From CAINDI01 sp037127585 (GTDB lineage: Bacteria; Verrucomicrobiota; Verrucomicrobiia; Palsa-1439): a stretch of DNA of 19,003 nt. Positions 1-7,281 of the stretch are shown piece by piece (the stretch's first letter is position 1; each line of letters begins with the position of its first letter). A program made the translations under genes and the position numbers. Below the pieces are notes generated by a model. The model searched no databases. It was not told the DNA's origin and worked only from the letters and a program-made list of their open reading frames with translations. The stretch is taken from NCBI GenBank assembly GCA_037127585.1, contig JBAXYB010000058.1:1-19003 (forward strand), given 5' to 3'.

Positions 1-1366
1 ACTCCGCGTCAGCGTTGACTTGCCAGAGATTGTAGCGGCCACCACAAATGTTTTTCACAGCCAACATCGCCGTGTACATCGAGTGGTCCTGGTTATTGTA
101 CTTGTGCATGCCGTTGCGACCGATCACCTGCAAGTTTTCCAGCGAACCGAGAAACTCGCGCACGACCGCCAGATGTTCGCCGTAGGCCCCGTCGTAAACC
201 GGATACGCCTTCGGCATCCGCACTACCGTGCCGTCCTCGACTTCCGCGGCCCGCGCGAGCCCCACTTGTTCCAGTTCGCGTTTCGCCAACTCAATCAACT
301 CCGCATCCGGCATTGTCCACAACCCGTCGCCCGCGAAACAGAAATACTCCAGCCCGAGGCACGTCTTGTTTTGATCCGGCACCATGTCCGGACTCCAGTT
401 CTTGAAATTCTGAATTCGCCCCATCTTCACGTCGGGATCGTGAATGTAAATCCAGTTATCCGGGAAGACATCGCGGCGGTTAACGATGAGCGCGACGGTG
501 AGGAAATCCCGGTAGTGCAACTGCGCGGCGGCTTGCCGGACTGGCGCGGGTGCCGCTGGGGAGAGTTTCTCAATCAACTCACGCAACGGCATACTGCTCA
601 GATAGTACGACCCGGTCACCAGTTCATCCGTCTCCACCCCGGTAACCCGCCCGGCCGTCCAATGAATTTTTTCAACCGGCGCGTCAGACCGGATCTCGTG
701 GCCGTGCGCCTGGATGAGCGTCGCGACCGTCTCCCACATCTGGCCGGGGCCGAGTCGCGGATAATCGAACGCATCGATCAACGTCTTGATGGTGTTCGGC
801 TGCTGAAGTAACGCGTTCTTCAACGCTGCCAGCAACGACAAGCCTTTAATCCGTTGCGCAGCCCATTCGGCGGAGATCTGGTCGCACGGAATGCCCCAGA
901 CTTTTTCCGTGTACGACTTGAAGAACGTCCGGTACAGCCGCGCGCCGAACCGGTTCGTCACCCATTGCTCGAACGTCAGCTCCGGTTGGATGGGAAATAA
1001 TTGCGCCCATACATAGCTCGCCACGATGCACAGGCTGTTCCAAAAACCCAGCCCACTCAGAGCATTCCACGCGCGCAACGGATAGAAGAAGAATTTCTTG
1101 GTGTAGTAAATCCGCGATAGCCGGTCGCGCCGCAGAAACTCGCTGTCCGCCAACACCGCGCGCCAGAACCTCTCGACGGCCGGGACCTTCGTAAAAAACC
1201 GGTGCCCGCCAATGTCGAACCGGTACCCCTTATAGTTCACCGTCCGCGCAATGCCGCCGAGCACGGTATCTTTTTCCAGCACGACCGCCCGCCGCCCGGC
1301 CTGCGCAAGTTCATAGGCGGCCGTTAACCCCGCCGGTCCGCCGCCGATGATAATGACGTCGGTCAT
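1..1366 (-). CDS. FAD-dependent oxidoreductase, UDP-galactopyranose-mutase/protoporphyrinogen-oxidase-like (partial, C-terminus off window)
   Basis: The frame from the ATG at 1366 is open to the window edge, giving about 455 residues without a stop. The N-terminus is a Rossmann FAD-binding fold: GGGPAGL at residues 8-14 and an acidic residue (E31) ending the second strand. The C-terminal part contains GRNGMHKYNNQDHSM and KNICGGRYNLW, typical of flavin amine oxidase/UDP-galactopyranose-mutase-like proteins that sit in cell-surface glycan clusters. The family fold predicts a flavin redox or mutase reaction on a nucleotide sugar or lipid-linked substrate; the substrate cannot be read from sequence. 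Its ATG overlaps the TGA of the preceding small membrane-protein gene (ATGA at 1363-1368 region), so it is the last visible gene of the operon that starts at 4818. The call as an oxidoreductase is firm; the mutase reading is inference. Confidence 0.88.
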   Translation of the reverse strand, partial: MTDVIIIGGGPAGLTAAYELAQAGRRAVVLEKDTVLGGIARTVNYKGYRFDIGGHRFFTKVPAVERFWRAVLADSEFLRRDRLSRIYYTKKFFFYPLRAWNALSGLGFWNSLCIVASYVWAQLFPIQPELTFEQWVTNRFGARLYRTFFKSYTEKVWGIPCDQISAEWAAQRIKGLSLLAALKNALLQQPNTIKTLIDAFDYPRLGPGQMWETVATLIQAHGHEIRSDAPVEKIHWTAGRVTGVETDELVTGSYYLSSMPLRELIEKLSPAAPAPVRQAAAQLHYRDFLTVALIVNRRDVFPDNWIYIHDPDVKMGRIQNFKNWSPDMVPDQNKTCLGLEYFCFAGDGLWTMPDAELIELAKRELEQVGLARAAEVEDGTVVRMPKAYPVYDGAYGEHLAVVREFLGSLENLQVIGRNGMHKYNNQDHSMYTAMLAVKNICGGRYNLWQVNADAE

Positions 1367-1722
1367 CACAAGTTGTCGAAGAAACTCCGGCCCGCCGCGG
1401 CGGCAGATTTCATCTTGATGATCAGCACATACAGCGCGACCACGAGATTGCGGACCCACGCCAGCAGCCAACCGCCAATGAATCCCGCCGCAAATCCATA
1501 CGCCAATCCGACGAACGCTCCCGGCCAGGTGACCGTGTAGCCCGGGAAGTATTGGTTCAGCAGCGAGAGATTCCGGCCCACATGCGGCCCACCTTTGATC
1601 AACAAGGCCAGTGTGGCCGCGCACAGGCCACCGCCGGCCAGCACGCCGACCGCGACACCCAGCGCGATGGCGTCGATTCGTGCAAACGCGCGGAGCAAGA
1701 GTTGGTCAGTGTTGTTTTTCAT
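1366..1722 (-). CDS. Small membrane protein of unknown function (118 aa)
   Basis: Two or three hydrophobic, glycine/alanine-rich segments are visible, roughly residues 16-40, 64-82 and 84-102, joined by a polar stretch containing NQYFPGYTVTWPGAF. A basic, non-hydrophobic tail follows. I chose the ATG at 1722 over an in-frame TTG nine bases upstream, because that ATG overlaps the TGA of the glycosyltransferase gene (ATGA) exactly as every other junction in this operon does. The TGA of this gene in turn overlaps the ATG of the flavoenzyme. The protein has no catalytic motif I recognise. Position between a membrane-anchored glycosyltransferase and a flavoenzyme suggests a membrane helper of glycan synthesis or translocation, but that is inference. 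Confidence 0.82.
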   Translation of the reverse strand: MKNNTDQLLLRAFARIDAIALGVAVGVLAGGGLCAATLALLIKGGPHVGRNLSLLNQYFPGYTVTWPGAFVGLAYGFAAGFIGGWLLAWVRNLVVALYVLIIKMKSAAAAGRSFFDNL

Positions 1723-2678
1723 CGAGTCCAATGCCGCACCAGGCCCACCACGAATCCCAGCCCGCTATACAAGTTATAGAACCACAACCACGGCAGCGTT
1801 GCCATTGCGAATCCCAGCCCCCGCTTGGCGACAAAAAACCTCAGCAGCCCGGCATGCAACGCGAACATGGCCGTCAACGAAATCAACGCCAACCACCACG
1901 CAAAAAACAATTCCAACAGCCCGAGATACGCCAAGACGACCGCGACCCGCGCCGCCCACGTCACATTCAAATCGTCGAGCATCTGCCGGTCGCGCTGCAT
2001 CAACTCCGTCCACGGCACCGCCCGGCACCAGAAATCCGCGTGCAACAGTGACCGGACTGTCCAGCGTTTGAGATGTTTCACCTGGAGCGTTTTCCGCAAC
2101 CGGATCGCATACCCCGCCCGGCGCAGCCGGTAACCCAACTCAATGTCTTCAATCGATGGCTGCCGGTATTTCTCATCGAAGCCGCCGACGGCCAGGAAGA
2201 CATCCCGGCGGATCGCGCCGCAACCGGCCCAGAACGTCGCGGCCTCTGTGCGCCCGGTCTGGTGGACGTAGTGGTGAAAAAGGTTTTTGTACTGTGAGAG
2301 AAAGTTCGTCTCCGCCGGCGCATCGTCATACGAACCAAAGACCGCGGCCACCCCCGGCTCAAGAGTTACTTGCGCGAGTGTGTCCGGCAAGACCGACACG
2401 TCGGCATCCAAGAAAAGGAGCACCTCGCCTTTGGCGGCTTGCGCGCCGGCATTGCGCGCCTGAGCTGGCCCGCACGCTTCCGGCAGGCGAATAACCTGCG
2501 CGCCAAACGCCCCGGCCACTTGCGCCGAGCCGTCGGTATCGCCATTGGCGACGACAATAATGTCCAGCGGGGCCGGCGTGAGGCTGGCAAGGCATTGCCG
2601 GAATTTTGCGCCACCGTTGTGAACGGGAATGATGACCGAGAGCGCGGGCCGGTCGAGCGGGAGATCGAGTTGTTTCAT
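1719..2678 (-). CDS. Glycosyltransferase family 2, membrane-anchored
   Basis: This 319-residue GT-A fold enzyme starts with LSVIIPVHNGG (residues 13-23). It has the metal/nucleotide-binding DAD motif at D91-A-D93 in LLFLDADV, the acceptor-side WAGCGAIRR segment near 150, and the ED pair (E177-D178, in IEDIELGYRLRR) expected for the catalytic base. After about residue 230 come two to three hydrophobic helices, so it should sit at the cytoplasmic face of the inner membrane. It would transfer a sugar from an NDP- donor to a lipid or glycan acceptor; donor and acceptor are unknown. The ATG at 2678 overlaps the TGA of the upstream TPR/GT-C gene. A GTG 18 bases further upstream is in frame but less attractive. 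It overlaps the following small membrane-protein gene by ATGA. Confidence 0.93.
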   Translation of the reverse strand: MKQLDLPLDRPALSVIIPVHNGGAKFRQCLASLTPAPLDIIVVANGDTDGSAQVAGAFGAQVIRLPEACGPAQARNAGAQAAKGEVLLFLDADVSVLPDTLAQVTLEPGVAAVFGSYDDAPAETNFLSQYKNLFHHYVHQTGRTEAATFWAGCGAIRRDVFLAVGGFDEKYRQPSIEDIELGYRLRRAGYAIRLRKTLQVKHLKRWTVRSLLHADFWCRAVPWTELMQRDRQMLDDLNVTWAARVAVVLAYLGLLELFFAWWLALISLTAMFALHAGLLRFFVAKRGLGFAMATLPWLWFYNLYSGLGFVVGLVRHWTR

Positions 2679-4303
2679 TGGCCAGCTTGCCGGCACTTGG
2701 CGAGGTTGTCGCGGAATTCGGAGTTACCGGGTTCGAGCCGGGCGGCTTCGGTAAAATGCCGGCACGCTTCGGGAAGTTGCTGCTGGGCGGCGAGGGCGAC
2801 GCCCAGATTATTGTGGGCTTGCGCATCGGCGGGATTGAGTTGGAGCGCGGCGGTGTAGTGCGGGATGGCGGCGGCGTGTTGGCCGGATTGGGAGAGGGCA
2901 TTGGCCCAGTTGCGCTGGGCGTCGGGAAAGTTGGGTTTGAGGCGGATGGCTTCGGCGTAGTGTGGGAGCGCCGCGGCGCGGCGGCCCAGCTTGGCGAGGG
3001 TGTTGGCGAGGTTGTTGTGGACGGTGGCGGTGTTGGAATTGAGTTGGAGCGCGGCCTGGTAGTGCGTGATGGCCGCTTCGAAGTCGCGACGTTTTTCGTA
3101 AACGACTCCGAGCATGAAGTGGGCTTTCCCAGCGGCGGGATTTTTGGCGAGTGTATCAGTCCAGAGTTTTTCCTGGTCTTGATGAACCACGGCGCGCTGC
3201 CAAGTGAGGACGCCAAACAGGAGGACAATGGCGACACCGAGGCTGAGGCGAACAGGGGCCGGGAGTTTTGTCAGACCGGCGGCGACGAGGCTGACAATGC
3301 CGATCAGGGCCAGATATTGAAGGTGATCGGTCACGACGGGTGACCGGCCGCTGTAGGGGGCGTTGAGGATACCGAGCACCGGGAAAAGCATGAGGCCGAA
3401 GTAGACGAGACCGAAGACGCCGGCATTGCCCCAGGTTTTACGGAAACCCCAGCCGACGGCAAGGACGGCCCCGGCCGAGAAGGTTGGCAGCCAGAATACT
3501 AATCCCGGTGAGTCAAAATTCCACAACGGATACACCGCCATCAAGCGGACCGGGGCGATCGCTTTGAAGAGATAGAACCAGAACACATGGCCGGCTGCGC
3601 CCAGTCGAAAGACGAGGCTGCGGTCGATGGCCGCGCCGGAGCCGGTTGCCCAACTTTGGCTCCAGAGTGTGATGGCCGCAAACACTGCCGCGAGCGCAAA
3701 GAAGGGGATGGTGCGGAAAAGATCACGGCGGTGGATGGTGCCGCGTTGCCACCAACTGCACAACAATAACACCGCCGGTAACATGACCCCGGCAGTTTTG
3801 CTGAGCAGCGCCAACAGAAACATCCCGACGGCAATCCAGTCGGAGCGCCGGTTATCCCGCAGAAAGTACAGGACGGTCAGTGCGTAAAAGACAAGAGAGA
3901 GAGTGTTTTTCCGTTCGGCAATCCAAGCGACGGATTCGACGTTGACCGGGTGGATGGCAAACAACAGTGCCGCGAACCAAGCCCCGCGGACCCGCAGACG
4001 CTCCAAAATTTGCCAGACCAAGAGTGCTCCCAAGATGTGGAGGAGGATGTTGGTGACGTGGTAGCCGGTGGCATCCAGCCCCCAGAGCCGGTATTCGATC
4101 CAGAACGAGGTCCAAGTGACCGGGTAGTAGTCGATGGTCTTGGACGGGATCCAGAGTTGGCCCAAGCCGCTTGTTGTCCGCACCAGCAGATTTTCCGTCA
4201 GTAAGACGTCATCATCCCAGATGAACCCGGCGCTGAGGGCCGGTATGTAGACCGCAATCGTTAACACCACCAGCAACCCCGCCCAACCCCAGCGGCGGCT
4301 CAT
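2675..4303 (-). CDS. GT-C-like membrane glycosyltransferase with C-terminal TPR repeats (TMTC-like)
   Basis: The 542-residue product has a multi-spanning N-terminal part and a soluble TPR tail. The first helix (about 8-26) is followed by GFIWDDDVLL with acidic residues D30-D32, the position where GT-C/PMT enzymes keep the catalytic Asp in the first extracytoplasmic loop. YYPVTWTSFW and HVTNILLHILGALLVW follow, and FAIHPVNVESVAWIAERKN is a second loop characteristic of TPR-containing membrane proteins like TMTC O-mannosyltransferases. About ten hydrophobic segments run to roughly residue 385. From about 395 to the end are four or more TPR units (for example AHNNLGVALAAQQQLPEA). By family, such enzymes use a polyprenyl-phosphate sugar to glycosylate proteins or glycans outside the membrane; the TPRs probably bind an acceptor. 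The ATG at 4303 overlaps the Nudix gene's TGA. Enzymatic activity is inference. Confidence 0.85.
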   Translation of the reverse strand: MSRRWGWAGLLVVLTIAVYIPALSAGFIWDDDVLLTENLLVRTTSGLGQLWIPSKTIDYYPVTWTSFWIEYRLWGLDATGYHVTNILLHILGALLVWQILERLRVRGAWFAALLFAIHPVNVESVAWIAERKNTLSLVFYALTVLYFLRDNRRSDWIAVGMFLLALLSKTAGVMLPAVLLLCSWWQRGTIHRRDLFRTIPFFALAAVFAAITLWSQSWATGSGAAIDRSLVFRLGAAGHVFWFYLFKAIAPVRLMAVYPLWNFDSPGLVFWLPTFSAGAVLAVGWGFRKTWGNAGVFGLVYFGLMLFPVLGILNAPYSGRSPVVTDHLQYLALIGIVSLVAAGLTKLPAPVRLSLGVAIVLLFGVLTWQRAVVHQDQEKLWTDTLAKNPAAGKAHFMLGVVYEKRRDFEAAITHYQAALQLNSNTATVHNNLANTLAKLGRRAAALPHYAEAIRLKPNFPDAQRNWANALSQSGQHAAAIPHYTAALQLNPADAQAHNNLGVALAAQQQLPEACRHFTEAARLEPGNSEFRDNLAKCRQAGQ

Positions 4304-4818
4304 CGAGGCTGTCTCCGGTAGAACTCGCGGATAATCCAGCAAAAGGCGCGCGCACAAGAGTCAGCCCGTTCGGTAAGCAAGCTTTCGATCTGCGCCCGGC
4401 TCATGGGCGTGACAGAAACGAGTTCCGCTGGGTTGGGCGTGACAACGAAGTCCCCATGCACGGCGTAGACCCAGACAAACTCCCAACCAGTCTCTACATC
4501 AGCTGTGAGTTTGAACTGCCGGGTAAAAGCGCTCGCCGGCAAGTCGAGGCCGAGCTCTTCGCGGAGTTCGCGCCGGGCACAGGCATCGTAGTCTTCCCCG
4601 CTATCGAGGTGGCCGGAGGCGCTGGAGTCGTAACAGAGCGGGAACGTGTCTTTGGTGGCGGACCGTTTTTGAACGAGCAGTTCCGACCGGCTATTGAAGA
4701 GGAGGACATGGATCGCGCGATGGCGGAGTTGTTGCCGGTGAACATCCGCGCGGGTGGCTTGGCCGGTCACCTGGTCGAATTCGTCGACAACGTCAAAGAT
4801 TTCGGCGGGGTTCTGCAC
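4300..4818 (-). CDS. Nudix hydrolase, IPP-isomerase/YfcD-like subfamily
   Basis: The 172-residue product has a complete Nudix box at residues 69-91: Gly69, Glu75, then Arg83-Glu84 and Glu87-Glu88, ending Gly90-Leu91. The preceding stretch (HRAIHVLLFNSR, LLVQKRSATKDTFP, DSSASGH) is the signature of the subfamily that includes YfcD and the type I isopentenyl-diphosphate isomerases. It should be a cytoplasmic Mg-dependent diphosphate hydrolase or, less likely, an isomerase. The start is a GTG at 4818, which matches family N-termini (FDVVDEFDQVTGQATR), but there is no recognisable Shine-Dalgarno site. The porin terminator lies only about 25 bases upstream. It is the first gene of the five-gene ATGA-coupled operon. 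Role in the operon is unknown; trimming or recycling a nucleotide- or isoprenoid-diphosphate is possible. Confidence 0.9.
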   Translation of the reverse strand: MQNPAEIFDVVDEFDQVTGQATRADVHRQQLRHRAIHVLLFNSRSELLVQKRSATKDTFPLCYDSSASGHLDSGEDYDACARRELREELGLDLPASAFTRQFKLTADVETGWEFVWVYAVHGDFVVTPNPAELVSVTPMSRAQIESLLTERADSCARAFCWIIREFYRRQPR

Positions 4819-4842
4819 GGGGAATTGTGTAGCGGGAAAGTG

Positions 4843-4877
4843 GGGAAAAGAAAAGCCCCCCGATTGCTCGGGGGGCT
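4843..4877 (-). terminator. Rho-independent terminator of the porin gene
   Basis: Read on the minus strand there is a 10-bp perfect stem (4868-4877 with 4854-4863) rich in G:C, a 4-base loop and then TTTTCTTTTCCCC at about 4853-4841. It lies just after the porin stop at 4903 and just before the Nudix GTG at 4818, separating the two transcription units. Confidence 0.88.
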
Positions 4878-4887
4878 CCTCTGATTG

Positions 4888-4911
4888 AAGTTCTAGCTGA
4901 GCTTAGAACTT
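4888..4911 (-). other. Hairpin spanning the porin stop codon
   Basis: AAGTTCT (4888-4894) pairs with AGAACTT (4905-4911), and AGC (4895-4897) pairs with GCT (4901-4903), with one bulged base and a TGA loop. The porin TAA (4905-4903) is inside the stem. With the terminator just downstream this makes two stacked 3'-end hairpins, which could protect the transcript from 3' exonucleases. The function is inference. Confidence 0.5.
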
Positions 4912-6258
4912 GACGCTAACTTCGCCACGAAGTTCGTGCGCCACTTGCGAAACCAAGGGTGACTTGGTGTAGGCGTTTTCCGGGATGAAGAACGCGTTGA
5001 CCACTTGGAAGCGAACGTCCTTGCTGTAGTCGTAGCCCATGATGGCATCAACTTCCCAGCCGAGGTCGCGGCTGCCGGACTGGCCAGCTTCCCGCGTGAA
5101 CTCCAAGCCACCGAAGTCGATGTTCGGGTTGCTGCCAGCGAACGAGTCTTTGTCCGCTGCCATGTAGTAGTAGCCTTGGAGGGAGAACGTGGCGTTTTCC
5201 CAGGTCTTGACCGTCGCACCCACATTGAAGATGTGAATGTTGGACAGAATCGGGCAGAACAAGTAGCCGTTGTAGCCGTCGACGTAGTCAAACCACGGGA
5301 CGAAGTTCTTCTGGCCGCTGGTACCGCCGCCCGAGGCGAAGGTGTAGCTGGCATTGAAGACCGGCGCCATCTTGGTGTCTTTCATCGAGAAGCGCAGGCC
5401 GGCATTGGCGAGCCACGCGCTGATATGACCTGTGGAAACGTTGCCGTTCTGGCCGAATTCATACGCGCCTTCGATCCAGGTCGTGAGGCCTTCGGTCAGG
5501 TTCATGTCGCTGCGGAGGCCGATGATCATCGGCGAAGCACCATTAGCGGTCGGTGGGGCTTGGGTGGTGGTCGCGCCGCCCTGGGAGCTTTGACCCAACC
5601 AGCCGAAGTAGCCTTCGACGTCCTTGATCAAGGAATCGCTCATCTCATAGCGAGCATTAACAAACAGCAGGTTCGCGTTCGGGTGGAATGAATCACCACC
5701 GAAGGATCCCTGATCTGCAATGCGCGCACCGACGATGTCGAGGGTCAACGGATAGTAATCCAAGACCAACCGGCCCGCATCGTAGTTGTATTCCTGCTCG
5801 ACGCTGCTGAGGATCAAGCCCCGACCGTAGTTGAGGAACTGACGGCCGACCTTGAGGGTCGCAGGCGAGTAGAACACTTCATTGAGTTGCAGATAGGCTT
5901 CGCTTACGCCGGTCGACCAGCTGCGATTGATTGAAGTACCGGCATCGTCTTCCGTACCGGCGCCGCTGGAGTTGGCGCTGCTGGAATCACCCCAGAGGCC
6001 CTGAGCCTGAAGGGTTACAACCACCAAGACGTGATCTTCGAGATCCGCTTCCACGCAAACGCGCGTGCGCTGCTCGATGAAGAACGATGATGATTGTAAC
6101 TGATCTTTGCTCGAGCCTGAGCTTTCAGCCGCATCAGTCAGGTAATATCCGCGCGTGCGGATATCGCCGCTGAGGCGAATGTTTTGAACGTCGGCCAATG
6201 TGTTTGTCGCCAAGCCGCCCAAAGCGGTCAACGCAATCACTAGACATGCTTTCTTCAC
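4903..6258 (-). CDS. Outer-membrane beta-barrel porin, alginate-export-like
   Basis: The start is a GTG at 6258, fixed by a strong Shine-Dalgarno site (AGGAGGAG at 6271-6264) five bases upstream, although the frame stays open to 6486. The 451-residue product begins with a clear signal peptide, MKKACLVIALTALGGLATN..., with likely cleavage after LA at residue 22. The mature protein starts IRLSGDIRTRGYYLTD and has alternating amphipathic strands. LKVGRQFLNYGRGLILS and YLQLNEVFY resemble the barrel strands of the alginate-export/AlgE-like porin family. It ends with Phe (SVKF), the usual BAM-recognition signal. It would be a diffusion channel of the outer membrane; the substrate is unknown. It is transcribed alone, from an upstream promoter candidate (6472-6500) to its own terminator (4843-4877), and looks highly expressed. 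Confidence 0.9.
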   Translation of the reverse strand: MKKACLVIALTALGGLATNTLADVQNIRLSGDIRTRGYYLTDAAESSGSSKDQLQSSSFFIEQRTRVCVEADLEDHVLVVVTLQAQGLWGDSSSANSSGAGTEDDAGTSINRSWSTGVSEAYLQLNEVFYSPATLKVGRQFLNYGRGLILSSVEQEYNYDAGRLVLDYYPLTLDIVGARIADQGSFGGDSFHPNANLLFVNARYEMSDSLIKDVEGYFGWLGQSSQGGATTTQAPPTANGASPMIIGLRSDMNLTEGLTTWIEGAYEFGQNGNVSTGHISAWLANAGLRFSMKDTKMAPVFNASYTFASGGGTSGQKNFVPWFDYVDGYNGYLFCPILSNIHIFNVGATVKTWENATFSLQGYYYMAADKDSFAGSNPNIDFGGLEFTREAGQSGSRDLGWEVDAIMGYDYSKDVRFQVVNAFFIPENAYTKSPLVSQVAHELRGEVSVKF

Positions 6259-6263
6259 TGTGT

Positions 6264-6271
6264 CTCCTCCT
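6264..6271 (-). promoter_or_regulatory. Strong Shine-Dalgarno site of the porin gene
   Basis: AGGAGGAG read on the minus strand, five bases before the GTG at 6258. It is one of the two strong ribosome-binding sites in the window and it overrules the longer open frame for the porin. Confidence 0.85.
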
Positions 6272-6558
6272 GTTTTTTGTTTACTTTCCGTCCAACACTG
6301 CTGGGCGTACCGGTTAATATTGTTTCGGCACCACCCCAATCTTTGTCCTATTGCCGGCCGCGCCGACAATCCTCTGGCGCGGAGCGCCGCCCGTCCACTA
6401 TCGCTTCGCCGTGTCTGGGGAAATCGATCTTTCCCACCCCCAAGTCGGCAAGGCTCTTTCGAGTTGCGCGAGTTGTATGAGAACAACGGAAAACAGTCAA
6501 GTGCGAAAAAACAGGCAATTTTTGGGTCAGTAAATAGCGGTTTGACTGTGGATTACGT
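6272..6558 (-). other. Porin leader and intergenic region (about 290 bp, no gene)
   Basis: No convincing coding region is visible; short frames on the plus strand show no family features and no ribosome-binding site. The stretch holds the candidate porin promoter at 6472-6500 and, downstream of it, about 200 bases of untranslated leader. The part near 6500-6560 is markedly A+T-rich compared with the surrounding DNA. Confidence 0.6.
6472..6500 (-). promoter_or_regulatory. Candidate sigma-70 promoter for the porin
   Basis: On the minus strand TTGACT (6500-6495) and TACAAC (6477-6472) are separated by exactly 17 bases. Both boxes differ from consensus at two positions at most. Transcription would start near 6465, leaving about 200 bases of leader before the GTG at 6258. 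Confidence 0.55.
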
Positions 6559-7233
6559 TTACTTGCCCAATTGAAAATCTGGTACCGCTGCCGTTGGCGC
6601 GGGTGGAACAGGACCGACCGCCCGGGTCACGATTGCGCGACGAATAAAGACAGTCCCTTCCCAAGCCGTGCCGCGCACCGCCGGCACCAACTCTTCATAT
6701 AGCTGCTGCGCTTCTTTGGTCTGGCCGAGCGATTCGGCACACCGTGCCGCCCCAACCTTGGCAGCGACGGCTAAATAACTACCCGGCTGACTCGCCAGTT
6801 GGAGATATTGGGACTTGGCAGCCTCTAAATTCCCTTGCGCCTCGACGACCGCAACCAGGCTGAGCCGGGCCGGGTCCGCCAAAGGATTACTCGGAAACCG
6901 GGTGACGACCTCTTGATACGCCGCGGCGGCTTCCGCGAGGCGACCGGCCTCGAACTCAAGTCCCCCCAGCCGCAATAACGCTTGGGCGCCGATGACCTGG
7001 TTGGGATAATCCCGCGCAATCGCCTGCAACTCGGCCGGGTCTTTGGCTTGAGCCAGACGGCCGGCAGCCTCTACTTCACGATCGGCCGCTCGGCGCTGCT
7101 GATAAATCGTGAGAATCCCAATCACGGCAACCGCCGCGACACCCCACAAAATCTTGCGGCCATGCTTTAGCCAGAAAACGTCCGGCTCAAATTGTCCAAG
7201 AAATTCAACATCCTGCTTGCTAGTTTCTGCCAT
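6559..7233 (-). CDS. Membrane-anchored TPR protein (YfgM/TPR_21-like)
   Basis: The 224-residue product starts MAETSKQDVEFLGQFEPD. A single hydrophobic anchor follows at about residues 28-44 (ILWGVAAVAVIGILTIY). The rest is a helical TPR-type region, with LLRLGGLEFEAGRLAEAAAA and SQYLQLASQPGSYLAVAAK as clear repeat units. The topology matches the YfgM-like family: short cytoplasmic N-terminus, one membrane helix and an extracytoplasmic TPR domain that acts as an adaptor for exported proteins. The ATG at 7233 was preferred to a GTG/other start at 7272 because family members begin just before the FEPD-like segment. It is the last gene of the toroid-wecB-wecG operon, 48 bases after wecG. Its client is unknown. 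Confidence 0.85.
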   Translation of the reverse strand: MAETSKQDVEFLGQFEPDVFWLKHGRKILWGVAAVAVIGILTIYQQRRAADREVEAAGRLAQAKDPAELQAIARDYPNQVIGAQALLRLGGLEFEAGRLAEAAAAYQEVVTRFPSNPLADPARLSLVAVVEAQGNLEAAKSQYLQLASQPGSYLAVAAKVGAARCAESLGQTKEAQQLYEELVPAVRGTAWEGTVFIRRAIVTRAVGPVPPAPTAAVPDFQLGK

Positions 7234-7281
7234 AATTGTGCCGTATTCTCTGTAAAAACGTCGGGAACGCAAGACCTAAAC

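Noticed and set aside
20..811. Long plus-strand open frame of 263 codons
   Set aside because: It is antisense to the flavoenzyme, whose frame gives clear family motifs; this frame has His/Arg-rich low-complexity protein with no family signal.
2359..3237. Minus-strand open frame of 292 codons, Pro/Ser/Thr-rich
   Set aside because: Frame-shifted shadow of the TPR region; the TPR frame is periodic and recognisable.
6200..6574. Plus-strand frames in the porin leader
   Set aside because: No start signal, no conserved-looking protein, and overlap with the porin start region.
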